A stretch of 64,000 nucleotides of DNA from Spirochaetia bacterium (GTDB lineage Bacteria > Spirochaetota > Leptospiria > Turneriellales > JAOUOS01), in the NCBI GenBank assembly GCA_029880265.1, contig JAOUOT010000002.1:53353-117352 (forward strand). Reading direction: 5' to 3'. Under the pieces are notes generated by a model that saw only the letters and a list, made by a program, of their open reading frames with translations, searched no databases and had not been told where the DNA came from. Made by a program: the position numbers and the translations under genes. Positions 44,375-54,025 of the stretch are shown here, one piece after another (the first letter of the stretch is position 1; each line of letters opens with the position of its first letter).

Positions 44375-45919
44375 ATGAAATTGATAACGGCCCAGAAATC
44401 AAAAAAAAACCAATTGCTGTGGATGTTTATGTTTCATCTTGCCATATTTATTCATGCCGCAATTTTTTATGAACTATATTTTCATGGCCAAATCGCTTTG
44501 CTGCACGAAAAAATTATACTTCAAATGCATAAAAAAAGCGTTGAAATACCTGTTATAATCGAAATCAAAGAAGAAAACCAGAGCGAAGAAAATAATGAAT
44601 CAAAAGCGTTATCTCAGGAAGAAGAACTTGCAAAACGACTTGAAAATCCCGAATCATTTTTTGAATCTTACGATTTTGACAAAGAAAAATGGGGAGATCT
44701 TAAAGAAAGATTAAAGAAATCATTAAATTTAGAATCTGAATTTGAGCAGGTATTTGAAGAGCTAAACGATAAATCTGACGCCCCCGAGTCTTATATCTAT
44801 AGAAAAAGACATCATGACGATTTGGTCGTTAAAGACGTTTTTCCTACTCTTGACGATATTGAAAAGCCCTTTACAGATACCCTAAAGAAGTCACCTGAAA
44901 AACTTAAAGATTATCGCGAAAGAAACAAGATTATAGACGACTTCAGAAAATGGACAAAAGGAGAATTAAACACCGCTCAAATAAAAATTCAAATTGATCA
45001 AGAAAATCAAGAAGGATATCCTCCCCTTCAGTTTCCCGAAAATGAGAGAGATGAATATTTCGACAAAACATTGCCCCTTCCTAAAGAAGAGCAATTTGAT
45101 TTCTTTCGCAGACGATACCTGCCGCATGACCCTAATAAAGGCGATCTTCCCGAGGTGTTAAGAGATTTATATTATAAAAATCTTTTAAGACTGGTTAACC
45201 CTTTCAGCAACGACAATTCTTACTTTATTCTAGATTATTTTGAAGAGAATTTAAATAAAGAAGACTACTTAAAAAACGCTCTGGATGTAGCCTCAAAATT
45301 AGCCGGAACAAAAACCGCAATTGAAACATTGTTTACAATCGACAGTATATATGAAGTGCAAATGCGAGCGTTTAGTTTTTACTTTCGATTTGAAAGAGAT
45401 TATCAAAAAAAATCGACTGAGCAAAAAAAAAGACTTAGAAACGAGACTTTAAGAAGAATTATAGAGCGTTATAAACCGCAACTTAACAAAAAGAAAATAT
45501 ACAATTATCGCGACGTCGTTATGTCTTACTCAAATAAAAGGCTGCAAATAATGGATTATATATTAAATACGACTCCTCGTGGATATCGAAGATATGACGC
45601 TATCTTTGAAAAAGCCCGCATTCTTTGGGATAAAGGCATTTATACAGGTAATCAAGAAGCCTCTGAAGCGGCGATTAAGTTATGGAAGAAAATACCTTCA
45701 AATATCGCAGCGCATGAAATTTTTTTAAATCATGAAACTCATCAAAATATCTCTAAAATCATAAATAATTTTAAAAGAAAATTAACCAGAAATGATTTGA
45801 TGAAGATTCGGCATCAAATTTCAAATATATTAAACCGAAGATTAGAGAAATACCTTAAAGAGAAGAAAGAACGCGAGTATCGAATTTTATGGCCCGATAA
45901 TAAAAAGATTACGCCTTAA
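44375..45919 (+). CDS. Uncharacterised membrane-anchored helical protein
   Basis: This 514-residue protein has one N-terminal membrane helix of about residues 14-36 (WMFMFHLAIFIHAAIFYELYF) containing His21 and His27. An acidic stretch follows (EIKEENQSEENNES), then a long, highly charged, mostly helical region with many Arg/Lys/Glu. By topology the bulk lies outside the cytoplasm. The helix with His and the following VEIPVIIEIKEE recall the N-terminus of TonB-like transducers, but there is no TonB C-terminal domain or Pro-rich spacer. No catalytic motif is visible. It lies 125 bp after the lipid kinase and converges with the lipoprotein gene 5 bp away. Function unknown. Confidence 0.75.
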   Translation: MKLITAQKSKKNQLLWMFMFHLAIFIHAAIFYELYFHGQIALLHEKIILQMHKKSVEIPVIIEIKEENQSEENNESKALSQEEELAKRLENPESFFESYDFDKEKWGDLKERLKKSLNLESEFEQVFEELNDKSDAPESYIYRKRHHDDLVVKDVFPTLDDIEKPFTDTLKKSPEKLKDYRERNKIIDDFRKWTKGELNTAQIKIQIDQENQEGYPPLQFPENERDEYFDKTLPLPKEEQFDFFRRRYLPHDPNKGDLPEVLRDLYYKNLLRLVNPFSNDNSYFILDYFEENLNKEDYLKNALDVASKLAGTKTAIETLFTIDSIYEVQMRAFSFYFRFERDYQKKSTEQKKRLRNETLRRIIERYKPQLNKKKIYNYRDVVMSYSNKRLQIMDYILNTTPRGYRRYDAIFEKARILWDKGIYTGNQEASEAAIKLWKKIPSNIAAHEIFLNHETHQNISKIINNFKRKLTRNDLMKIRHQISNILNRRLEKYLKEKKEREYRILWPDNKKITP

Positions 45920-45924
45920 ATTTA

Positions 45925-47508
45925 TTAATCTATCGTTTGAATTAATATTTTATACGGTTCATTAAATAAATTTTTAGTATGTTTCTCGCAAAATATACCT
46001 ATAAAACCGCCCGATTCTAGATTTGTCGAGATAGAAATTCCGTCGCCTTCTTTGGCCGATTTATATTCGTCTGTTTTATAGCCTTTTCTATCGGCAATAA
46101 ATAAATTTTCAAAACATCCCGTAATACCGTCTACCATGATTTTATATTTGCCGTCATTTTCATTTTTTATTTTATAATAATCAATATCGTTATTCGGATT
46201 GATATATGCCAGTATCTCTGAACCCGGCAAAATAATTTGCGCCGTTTCTTTTGTATTATTGGGTTCGATTTCTATATTGTCCGTTAAATTTCTTTCTTCA
46301 ACTTGAATATAGTACTGGGCGCCGGTTTCTTTTGCTAATTTTACGGCCGTAATTTTCATGAATATTCTCTCTTTTTCAAGTAATCTTAGGTTTGAAATTC
46401 CCTCTTTTTTTTCTAGTTGGTCGTCATTGAAAATTAAAGACTCTGAATTTTCATTTTTATAAATTTCTGCTTTAATATCCATATTTTCCGCAGGAGTTAC
46501 CGTTATCGAGTACTCAACCGGCCATTCATTTTTGTTTTCGAGCAAATAAATATCAATATCATGCGAATCTGCGATTTGGCCGGTAGTTTTTTCTTCAGAG
46601 ATAATCGTAGCTTTTTCAAAAATATCGTTTGGCTCAAATTCGGTGTCTTTTTTATTTTTTTTAAGTTCTACTTTAAGCTCGTAGTATTCATCGGTATTAA
46701 TATTGCCGTTATTATCATTTAATGATATAAAATACCTTCCTGGCCCTTGAAGCCCCAGAGAATTTATATCTTCGGTTTGTTCTTCTCCTTTTTCCTGCGA
46801 ATAATGAAGTAAATTTTTATTTTCATCATAAATTCTTAATACCGGATCAATTTTTTTAACGGCAGTTACGGAAATATTGCATAATACGATTTCTTCTTCT
46901 GATACATTAAAATAGTAATAATCTTTTTCAATATTTTTATCGTTTATTTTTTTATTGTTATAATAACCGGTAATAATTTCTTCTGTGATTTCCTGAGCGG
47001 TTTCAAAACTATCGTTATCTTCTTTTTCAAAGGGATAATGAGCGTCTAGAAGATTAATCGAAAATTCATAGCCTATTTTTTTTTGTTCTATATCGTTTAC
47101 CCTCTCAATTGGCTCTATCGCAATAACGATTCCCGGAGGCTCGATGAGAAGGGGCGCAAATTCTTCGCCAATTGAGCTGGCGTTATCGTTTATTATTTTA
47201 TACGGATTTCTTTCTCCTTTTCGAAACAATAGAATTCTCGAATCAATACCTTTCATTTGGCTTAATTTTGCTTTCAGCATTTTATCGTTATCAGTTCGCG
47301 CGAAATAATAATCTATATCTTTTCCCTGTTCTGAGTATAATGCGCCATTTACAATGATACCCGACTTCAGCTCTTGCGCCATTTCTCTTTTATTATTTTG
47401 AGGCTCTATTTCTTGTAGATTTTTAGAACAATTTATTATTAGAAAACTATTCATTAAAAATATACAAGAAATATATTTATTTAATCTTATTCTATGAGTT
47501 TTTCGCAT
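45925..47508 (-). CDS. Lipoprotein with PPC-type beta-sandwich repeats
   Basis: This is a 527-residue predicted lipoprotein. The signal ends FLIINC with Cys27, a relaxed spirochaete-like lipobox. The mature protein contains about four pre-peptidase C-terminal (PPC) domains, recognised by EPNN/EPND...A...I openings and IDYY motifs: GKDIDYYFARTD, EKDYYYFNVS, FEPNDIFEKATIISEE and IEPNNTKETAQI...NNDIDYYKIKN. PPC domains occur on secreted proteases and surface proteins, but no protease domain is present. A similar single domain occurs in the giant lipoprotein at 1253. A role as a surface or periplasmic binding protein is inference. Confidence 0.85.
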   Translation of the reverse strand: MRKTHRIRLNKYISCIFLMNSFLIINCSKNLQEIEPQNNKREMAQELKSGIIVNGALYSEQGKDIDYYFARTDNDKMLKAKLSQMKGIDSRILLFRKGERNPYKIINDNASSIGEEFAPLLIEPPGIVIAIEPIERVNDIEQKKIGYEFSINLLDAHYPFEKEDNDSFETAQEITEEIITGYYNNKKINDKNIEKDYYYFNVSEEEIVLCNISVTAVKKIDPVLRIYDENKNLLHYSQEKGEEQTEDINSLGLQGPGRYFISLNDNNGNINTDEYYELKVELKKNKKDTEFEPNDIFEKATIISEEKTTGQIADSHDIDIYLLENKNEWPVEYSITVTPAENMDIKAEIYKNENSESLIFNDDQLEKKEGISNLRLLEKERIFMKITAVKLAKETGAQYYIQVEERNLTDNIEIEPNNTKETAQIILPGSEILAYINPNNDIDYYKIKNENDGKYKIMVDGITGCFENLFIADRKGYKTDEYKSAKEGDGISISTNLESGGFIGIFCEKHTKNLFNEPYKILIQTID

Positions 47509-47620
47509 TATCTTTGATTATTTATATTAATTTATCTAATTACATACTTTTGGAAAACTCTGCAAAGTCAATGAATTTATAATGACTGACTCTGAAAAAT
47601 AATAATATTATGAAAATATA

Positions 47621-47647
47621 TTGACAAAATTGAATTTCTTTTATAAT
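47621..47647 (+). promoter_or_regulatory. Predicted sigma-70 promoter for the porin gene
   Basis: A perfect TTGACA (47621-47626) and a perfect TATAAT (47642-47647) are separated by 15 bp, slightly shorter than the ideal 17. They lie 156 bp upstream of the porin ATG, in a 294-bp AT-rich gap where no other structure is evident. A 5' leader of about 150 nt is implied. Confidence 0.6.
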
Positions 47648-47802
47648 TTAAAAGATTAATAAATAAAAAGAATAATCGCAAAAAATATGAAAATCAAAAT
47701 TCAAACCTTTTCATACGAAATTTTTTAATTGTTTATATGGGTATAAAATTTCGTTTTTATTGCTTATTCTTTTTATTTATAAAACACCTTAAGGAGCTTT
47801 TT

Positions 47803-49068
47803 ATGAAAAAAAGGATAATTAATATTCTGGCTGTTTTTTTAATATTACAGCCATATTTTATATTTTCACAGGAAAACGAGAAACCCACTGAACCTGCAGA
47901 GGTTCAAAGTACGACAGAAACAAAAGAAAAAATCGCGGATTCTTACTTTACCGGAGACTGGGGCGGCATTCGACAAAGCATGGTTGATAAAGGCGTGACT
48001 TTTGAAATGGCCTATATAAGCGAAACCGTCTATAACTTAGGCGGCGGAATATCAAAAGGCTACGCATCTTTGGGAAATCTTGATGTAACGCTTGATCTTG
48101 ATTTTGATAAATTAGCGGGGGTCTCTGGCCTTCAGATTTTTCTTTACGGACTCGGAGGTCACGGCATGGCGCCTACCGATTTTGTTGGAGACGCTCAGGC
48201 CACCAGCAATATAGAAACGGGCCAGGATTATTTCAAGCTCTATGAAGCATGGTTTCAATATTCTTTTTTAGAAGATAAATTGGCCATATTGGCGGGTTTG
48301 CATGACTTAAATTCTGAGTTCTATGCCAATGATCCTGCCGGTCTTTTCTTAAACAGTTCAATGGGCATAGGAACAGAATTTGCACAGGCGGGGCCTTCTA
48401 TATTTCCTATGGCTTCTCCCGCTTTACGTTTGCTTATTAAGCCGACCGAAACGTTTTATTTCTCGGCTGCCGCATATAACGCAACTACTTCTGACCCTAA
48501 TGACCCCGATACCATAAAAACTTATGCCGATTTCAAATTCAAAAATGGGGCCTTGGTCATTGCAGAAACGGGTTTATACAGCGAAGAAAATTATAAGCTT
48601 GCTCTTGGTTTTTGGACATATACCGATAAAGTCGAAAGTTTTAAAGAAGACTCTATTACCGGCGATCCCGTTAAAGAATCAGGTTATGGATTTTATTTAT
48701 TAAGCGATAAATCTTTTGGCGATATATCGTTATTTTTTCGCGCTGGTATGGCAAACGCAAAAGCATTTCAATTTTCGTATAACATTATGCCAGGTATAGT
48801 ATTTTCAGGAAACCTCTGGGGAAGATCCGACGATTCATTTGGCATTGGCGCATCGACCATAATTACATCGAAAGAGTATAAAAATGAAATGAACGCTGCT
48901 TCAACCAATGTCGACAGTCATGAAACTGCACTTGAATTTACTTATAAAATACAAGCCACTCCATGGGTGGCCATACAACCCGATTTGCAGTATGTGATAA
49001 ATCCATCTGCCGACCCCCAATTAAAAAACACTTTAGCTACCGCTCTTAGAGTAGAACTGGTTTTTTAA
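47803..49068 (+). CDS. OprB-like carbohydrate-selective porin
   Basis: This is a 421-residue outer-membrane beta-barrel. I chose the ATG at 47803 because AAGGAG lies at 47791-47796 and it gives a standard signal peptide (MKKRIINILAVFLILQPYFIFS). The OprB family pattern follows: DWGGIRQSMVDKGVTFEMAYISE, NLGGGISKG, GNLDVTLDLDFDKLAGVSGLQIFLYGLGG and EAWFQYSFLEDKLAILAGLHD. It ends in ELVF, with a C-terminal Phe typical of BAM substrates. OprB-type porins pass sugars, but the solute here is not known. A strong promoter upstream and a perfect terminator downstream frame it as a monocistronic gene. Confidence 0.92.
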   Translation: MKKRIINILAVFLILQPYFIFSQENEKPTEPAEVQSTTETKEKIADSYFTGDWGGIRQSMVDKGVTFEMAYISETVYNLGGGISKGYASLGNLDVTLDLDFDKLAGVSGLQIFLYGLGGHGMAPTDFVGDAQATSNIETGQDYFKLYEAWFQYSFLEDKLAILAGLHDLNSEFYANDPAGLFLNSSMGIGTEFAQAGPSIFPMASPALRLLIKPTETFYFSAAAYNATTSDPNDPDTIKTYADFKFKNGALVIAETGLYSEENYKLALGFWTYTDKVESFKEDSITGDPVKESGYGFYLLSDKSFGDISLFFRAGMANAKAFQFSYNIMPGIVFSGNLWGRSDDSFGIGASTIITSKEYKNEMNAASTNVDSHETALEFTYKIQATPWVAIQPDLQYVINPSADPQLKNTLATALRVELVF

Positions 49069-49091
49069 GAAAGGAAGAATATTTTGACATT

Positions 49092-49121
49092 AAAAAAGGG
49101 GTTATTAATAACCCCTTTTTT
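49092..49121. terminator. Perfect bidirectional terminator
   Basis: A 30-bp perfect palindrome, AAAAAAGGGGTTATT followed by its complement, carries A- and T-runs at the two ends. It can therefore terminate both the porin and the convergent cheA operon. Confidence 0.92.
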
Positions 49122-49144
49122 ATTTTATTCTTTTTTATTATTCT

Positions 49145-51340
49145 TTATACAAAAGCTTCTTCTGTTCTTTTAGTTTCTTCTTCTTCTATCTTTCTTGCCG
49201 CCGTAACCAGCCTTGGTACGTCTACTATTAGAGCCACCTCGCCTGAACCAAGTATAGTGGCGCCGCTAATTCCCTGAACATTTTCAAACAATTTTCCTAA
49301 AGGTTTTATTACCGTTTGAAATTCTCCGAGCAGCCTATCGGCGACTAAACCCGCTTTCATTTGACCATACCGAACAACGATAACATTTTCGTGACTTCCT
49401 TTTTCGCCTTCTTCGTCAAAAAATTCTCTCAATCTTAAAAACGGCAGAACTTCGCCGCGCAGATTTACAAAATTGCCACCACGCTTGGTAAGTATATCTT
49501 TTTCAGTAATTTCAATGCACTCTAATACCATATCAAGCGGTATAATATATGATGCGTCGCCAATACCGACTCTAAATCCGTCTATAATCGCCAGAGTTAA
49601 AGGAAGTTGTATTCTAAGGGTCGTACCCTCCCCCTCAACACTGTCAAGCTCAACCGACCCCCTTAAAGACTCTATGTTTTTCCTGACAACGTCCATGCCA
49701 ACGCCTCTTCCTGAAACATCGGTAACCTTTTCGGCGGTTGAAAAGCCCGCTTCAAAAATCAGGTTATAGATTTCTTTATCTGTCAATTCTTGACCCGATT
49801 GAACGATTCCTTTTTCAATTGCTTTGTTTAATAATTTTTCTTTTTTTAATCCTTCACCGGTATCTGAAATTTCGATTATAATCATACCCATATCATGAAA
49901 TGCGTTTAATGAAATTATTCCTTCTTCAGGCTTACCGGCGTTTCTTCTTACCTCAGGCGTCGCTATACCGTGATCTACGGCATTTCGAACAATATGCATT
50001 AAAGGATCTGATATCTTCTCTACAACTGTTTTATCAAGTTCAGTATCTCCACCCGATATTTCAAGCCTTATCTTTTTGCCCAGGTTTTTGCTTAAGTCTC
50101 TAACCACTCTTTCAAATTTTCTAAACGTTTCTCCGATTTGAACCATTCTTACGTTCATGGCGCTGTCTCGAATTTCTTCGACAAGACGCGACATAACTGA
50201 CGACGCTTCAAGAAGTTCCTTATCGCCGTTTTTATCGGCTAGCTGATTGACATTCGCTACGGTAATAACAAGTTCTCCCACTTGATTAATTAAACTGTCT
50301 AGTTTTTCGGCTTCTATGCGAATTGATTTTTTAACATCTACGGCCGTTTTTTTCTGCTTTTCTAAGGCCGCGTCAACAACATCATTCGGCACCATTTTTT
50401 CTTCAACAAGTATTTCGCCTAAAGGTTTTGGTTTTTCAATATCCCCTTTTTCAATCTGCAATTTCATGGCTTTTTCAAGTTCATGTTCTGTTAATGAGCC
50501 TGTTGACGTTAGTATTTCGCCTAATCGCATCGATTCTTCGGGCATATTTTCAATCATTTCTTTATAGTGAGAAATTGAACTATTTGGCGGTATTATGACT
50601 ATTTTCGCGTCATTTTCAACAAATTCAAATACCTGTTCAATATCTTCTTTTGTTTTATCTGTCTCAAAATCAATCTCAAATCCCAGATAACAATTTTCAG
50701 GATCCATCTCTGCAACAGGGGGAACATTGTCAGTTATTGTTGTTAGATTTATTATTGTACCAATCTTTTTAAGATAAGCGATAAATGACGCGGGATCTAA
50801 TCCGTTTTTTAAGACCTCTTCATTAAAACGCAATGAGATGTGCCAATTTTCATTTTGCACCGTTTCGCTGGATTCTGGCCCCGATAAACCGGTTTCTTTT
50901 TTTTCTACAGGTTCTTTTTTTTCAGAATGCATCTCAGGAAGTTTTTCTCCCGACAAATGCCCTTCAAGTTTTCTTAGTATTTCATTTCCGGTTGATACCA
51001 TAGATGCCGGTACGCTGCCGCTACCTTCGGCGTAAATATTTACGAGTTCCTGTATATGGTCATGACATTCTAACAGATCGGCTATAAGTTCAGGATTAAT
51101 TGGAACCTCTCCCTTTCGAACTTTTTCAAGAAAATTTTCGGCGACATGGGTAAAATCTACTATACCCTTAAAACCGAACATACCTGACGACCCTTTGATT
51201 GTATGAACGGCTCTAAAAACCGCATTTACAGCGTCTTTACTATCGGAGGTTTTTTCTAATTCGAGAAGCGAGTGCTCCATCTCTTCTAATAATTCTCTGC
51301 TTTCAATAATGAATGTTTCTTTTGCCGCTGTTAAATCCAT
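49145..51340 (-). CDS. cheA: CheA-type chemotaxis histidine kinase with unusual linker
   Basis: This 731-residue cytosolic kinase has the domain order HPt (residues 1 to about 105, phospho-His46 in FRAVHTIKGSSG), a P2-like region of about 170-260, then two tandem short repeats, LGEILTSTGSLTEHELEKAMKLQ and LGEILVEEKMVPNDVVDAALEKQ. These resemble the MshEN/GspE N-terminal fold. The dimerisation helices (IRIEAEKLDSLINQVGELV), the ATPase (HIVRNAVDHGI, ISDTGEGL, GRGVGMDVV) and a CheW-like P5 domain follow. All catalytic boxes are intact. It is the last gene of the MCP-RR-RR-STAS-CheA operon. No CheW, CheR or CheB is in the window. Confidence 0.95.
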   Translation of the reverse strand: MDLTAAKETFIIESRELLEEMEHSLLELEKTSDSKDAVNAVFRAVHTIKGSSGMFGFKGIVDFTHVAENFLEKVRKGEVPINPELIADLLECHDHIQELVNIYAEGSGSVPASMVSTGNEILRKLEGHLSGEKLPEMHSEKKEPVEKKETGLSGPESSETVQNENWHISLRFNEEVLKNGLDPASFIAYLKKIGTIINLTTITDNVPPVAEMDPENCYLGFEIDFETDKTKEDIEQVFEFVENDAKIVIIPPNSSISHYKEMIENMPEESMRLGEILTSTGSLTEHELEKAMKLQIEKGDIEKPKPLGEILVEEKMVPNDVVDAALEKQKKTAVDVKKSIRIEAEKLDSLINQVGELVITVANVNQLADKNGDKELLEASSVMSRLVEEIRDSAMNVRMVQIGETFRKFERVVRDLSKNLGKKIRLEISGGDTELDKTVVEKISDPLMHIVRNAVDHGIATPEVRRNAGKPEEGIISLNAFHDMGMIIIEISDTGEGLKKEKLLNKAIEKGIVQSGQELTDKEIYNLIFEAGFSTAEKVTDVSGRGVGMDVVRKNIESLRGSVELDSVEGEGTTLRIQLPLTLAIIDGFRVGIGDASYIIPLDMVLECIEITEKDILTKRGGNFVNLRGEVLPFLRLREFFDEEGEKGSHENVIVVRYGQMKAGLVADRLLGEFQTVIKPLGKLFENVQGISGATILGSGEVALIVDVPRLVTAARKIEEEETKRTEEAFV

Positions 51341-51396
51341 ATTTGTCTCTTTTTTTTTATAATATATATTTTTTTAATTATATAGCCTTTTTAAAT

Positions 51397-51774
51397 TCAT
51401 ACTGGTACTTTTTGTTTTTTTATTCCATAGGCAAAAGAATAATTTTCTCTTTCTTCTTGAGGAATTTTTATTTTATCGCCGAAAAACCCGACCGCTCCAT
51501 ATAAATCAAACAATTTTAGCGCCGCTGAACTATGACCGATAATTTTTAACTTTTTATCTTCTCTTTCAGCTTCTTTTCTTGCTAAAACTAATAGTTGAAA
51601 TCCGGCTGTATCCATATCTAAAACGCCCGAAAGATCGATTACTATATTATTATTATTTTTAATATTTTCAAATATTTTTTCTTTTAATTCTATAGAATGA
51701 TATATTGTCATATCGCCGGCTATTTTTATCAGCAAATAACCTTTATCTTGCGCTATATTAATCTGAACTGACAT
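51397..51774 (-). CDS. STAS-domain protein
   Basis: This 125-residue STAS-fold protein is of the anti-sigma-antagonist type. The hallmark loop reads IDLSGVLDMDTAGFQLLVLA: the usual phosphorylatable Ser of the DSSG motif is Thr here (DTAG), as is common in STAS proteins encoded beside CheA. The N-terminus ITIAQD-like strand (INIAQDKGYLLIKIAGDM) is normal. A C-terminal extension (QEERENYSFAYGIKKQKVPV) is slightly longer than usual. It lies 6 bases downstream of a CheY-like gene and 56 bases upstream of cheA. It probably relays a partner-switch signal into the chemotaxis-like complex; the kinase or phosphatase partner is not visible. Confidence 0.9.
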   Translation of the reverse strand: MSVQINIAQDKGYLLIKIAGDMTIYHSIELKEKIFENIKNNNNIVIDLSGVLDMDTAGFQLLVLARKEAEREDKKLKIIGHSSAALKLFDLYGAVGFFGDKIKIPQEERENYSFAYGIKKQKVPV

Positions 51775-51780
51775 TTTCGT

Positions 51781-52155
51781 TTAAGTGGATAGCTTTTCTA
51801 CGGCTACAAGTAACTTTTCAGGCAAAAAGGGCTTTACTATCCATGCTTTTGCGCCTGCCGCCTGACCCTGCATTTTCTTTTCTTCTTCAGATTCGGTCGT
51901 GAGCATGATGATAGGCGTAAATTTATAATTCGCGTATTCCGGATTATTTTTTACCGCTTTTACAAACTCTATTCCGTCAAGATTCGGCATATTTACGTCA
52001 CAGATTATAAGATTAAACTTATCTCCTACAAGTTTATTTAATGCGTCTTGACCGTCTATTGCGTCAACTACTTCATATCCCGCTTCTTTCAATGTTAAGC
52101 TTACAACCTGCCTTATAGATGCAGAATCGTCTATTATCATAATTTTTTTTGACAT
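51781..52155 (-). CDS. CheY-like response regulator
   Basis: This 124-residue single-domain receiver has acidic residues Asp9-Asp10, phospho-acceptor Asp53 (CDVNMPNLDG), Thr86 and Lys108 (IVKPFLP), so it should be phosphorylated by the neighbouring CheA. It has no output domain. AGGAGA precedes its ATG. It is a close paralogue of the receiver encoded just upstream (52171-52542); both share DVNMPNLDGI and KPFLP. The pair may act as output and phosphate sink. Confidence 0.94.
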   Translation of the reverse strand: MSKKIMIIDDSASIRQVVSLTLKEAGYEVVDAIDGQDALNKLVGDKFNLIICDVNMPNLDGIEFVKAVKNNPEYANYKFTPIIMLTTESEEEKKMQGQAAGAKAWIVKPFLPEKLLVAVEKLST

Positions 52156-52170
52156 GCTTTCTCCTGTTTT

Positions 52171-52542
52171 TTATAAAAATTTTTGCACTACGTTTATTAA
52201 TATATCGGGCAAAAAGGGTTTGGTTATCCACGCTCGTACTCCAGCTCTTTTACCCCGTTGCTTCATTTCATCGTCGCTCTCTACAGTTAACATCACAATA
52301 GGAGTTTTCTGGTTTATACTATAATCGGCTTCTGATTGAACTTTCGCCGCGCAGCTAATACCATCTAAGTTGGGCATATTCACGTCTAACATAATTAAAT
52401 CAAATTTATTTTTTCTTAAATTTGACAACGCTTCTAACCCGTCTTCAGCTTCATAAACATCATATCCGGCCCCGGTTAATGTTATTTTTATAAGCGAACG
52501 AATAGTCGAATCGTCGTCTACTATTAATATTTTTTCTTTCAT
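52171..52542 (-). CDS. CheY-like response regulator (second copy)
   Basis: This 123-residue receiver-only protein has Asp9-Asp10, Asp53 (LDVNMPNLDG), Thr86 (MLTVESD) and Lys108 (ITKPFLP). It is a tandem paralogue of the gene at 51781-52155, diverged mainly in helix 3-4, where KVQSEADYSINQKTP replaces AVKNNPEYANYKFTP. AAAGGAT lies upstream, 11 bases from the ATG. It follows the receptor gene by 21 bases. Confidence 0.94.
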   Translation of the reverse strand: MKEKILIVDDDSTIRSLIKITLTGAGYDVYEAEDGLEALSNLRKNKFDLIMLDVNMPNLDGISCAAKVQSEADYSINQKTPIVMLTVESDDEMKQRGKRAGVRAWITKPFLPDILINVVQKFL

Positions 52543-52563
52543 AATATATATTATCCTTTGTAT

Positions 52564-53778
52564 TTAATCAAAAAAAGTTACTTCTGATGTTCTTTTTTCT
52601 TCAATTTTTTGACCAAAATGAGCCATTTTTTGTTCTTCTGTCGTATAACTTTGAAGCATATTATCTAACCATTTCTGAAAGTCAAGCACTTCTTCTTTGG
52701 TTTCATTTTCTTCAATTCTCATTAAATGATAATAAAATTCTCTCATGTTATCATGAACATGATGTAATATCTGGCTAACCCTATCAGAAAATTGGAAAAA
52801 AACCATAACTTCATTGATTTCATTTTTAACCTGCTTGCTTTCGTCATTTAATATAGATTCAAGCTCAATCAACGTATCCATCACTTGCCTTAATCTTATT
52901 AACGTTTCTCTTAGCGTAAGTTTAGAACTTTTGCCTGACGCCATATTTTGATCAGCGGCTTCTTTAGCGGCGCTTAACGCTTCGCCCATTGTTTCGCTGA
53001 TTGTGGTTATCTTTTCGGTCATATTTTTGCTTGTATGCGCAGAAAGCTCAGATAGATTCGTTACGCCTTCGGCTACTACCGCAAAACCTCTTCCCGCCTC
53101 GCCTGATCTGGCGGCCTCTATTGAAGCGTTCAGGGCCAATAGTCTTGTTTTCTCGGCTACTTTTTCTATATCTTCAGCCATCATTCTCAGTTCTTCTACA
53201 ATATTGCCTAATTCGCTAAATCGTGAAATCATTTTTTTTATAACCAATTGCTCTTTCTTAAGCTGTCTCATTTCTTTTTTAAATGATTCTTTACTTTTTT
53301 CATACACGTCTTGCAGTGTTTTTTCATCTTTACCCGATACTAATGAAACGGCAGATTCAGAGGCGCCAATCGCCTTATCTAAAATACCAACCATTTTCTT
53401 AAATCTCATAGTAAGCGCCGTAATCGCGTTTTCTGTCTGGCTTTGAGAATTTTCAATATGATTTGCCCATATCGGCAGAACTTTTTCGAGTAGTTGTTCC
53501 ATTGTGCCTTGATACTGACCCCTTAAACCGTCTTTTTCTTTCATAGCGGCTTCTTGGGAATATTTTTCAATCTCTTGCTTTAGCTTTTCTGTAAACAGAT
53601 TTTTATCTTTCATTTTTCGCCGAGATTTTAACAAATACAATATTGGAAAAATAATTTGAGTTAATACGGCGGCGGCGATTATATAAGACGCCTGACTTAA
53701 ACCGTATTGATTTACAAAAAAATACGATGTTACGGCTCCAAAACCGATCAAAAAAACCCAATAAAATAATAATATCAT
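52564..53778 (-). CDS. Methyl-accepting chemotaxis protein without periplasmic sensor
   Basis: This 404-residue receptor has two membrane helices back to back (residues about 2-22 and 28-50) with only a few residues between them, so it lacks a periplasmic ligand domain. The cytoplasmic part is a long helical coil with the conserved hairpin tip [40 protein letters not shown]. The usual VVADEVR is VVAEGVT, a small deviation in the CheA/CheW contact region. Further on is [15 protein letters not shown], typical of receptors with a phosphatase-like or quinol-sensing tail. It is the first gene of the operon, with no strong ribosome binding site. It may sense membrane or cytoplasmic state. Confidence 0.9.
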   Translation of the reverse strand: MILLFYWVFLIGFGAVTSYFFVNQYGLSQASYIIAAAVLTQIIFPILYLLKSRRKMKDKNLFTEKLKQEIEKYSQEAAMKEKDGLRGQYQGTMEQLLEKVLPIWANHIENSQSQTENAITALTMRFKKMVGILDKAIGASESAVSLVSGKDEKTLQDVYEKSKESFKKEMRQLKKEQLVIKKMISRFSELGNIVEELRMMAEDIEKVAEKTRLLALNASIEAARSGEAGRGFAVVAEGVTNLSELSAHTSKNMTEKITTISETMGEALSAAKEAADQNMASGKSSKLTLRETLIRLRQVMDTLIELESILNDESKQVKNEINEVMVFFQFSDRVSQILHHVHDNMREFYYHLMRIEENETKEEVLDFQKWLDNMLQSYTTEEQKMAHFGQKIEEKRTSEVTFFD

Positions 53779-54025
53779 TTTTTTTTAGAAACTATCCCTA
53801 TTTTGCGGTAATTGAAAAAATAATTATATATATATTATCGGCATTCTATTTTATTTTCATGCCCTTAAAATTTGATAATCTGTAATTTAATACTTAATAA
53901 TCACGAGTTGAATTTCATTATGCCCTATTTATTTTTTTTAAAAATCAACAAACCTCAGAATATCCATTTTACCGTTATATAGATTTTAATATTACAATAT
54001 TTATAAAATATTGTCAAAAATAATC

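Noticed and set aside
53994..54014. 9-bp AT-rich inverted repeat downstream of rarA as a terminator
   Set aside because: The stem is wholly A/T apart from one G-C pair and no T-run follows on the rarA strand, so it is mentioned only under rarA.
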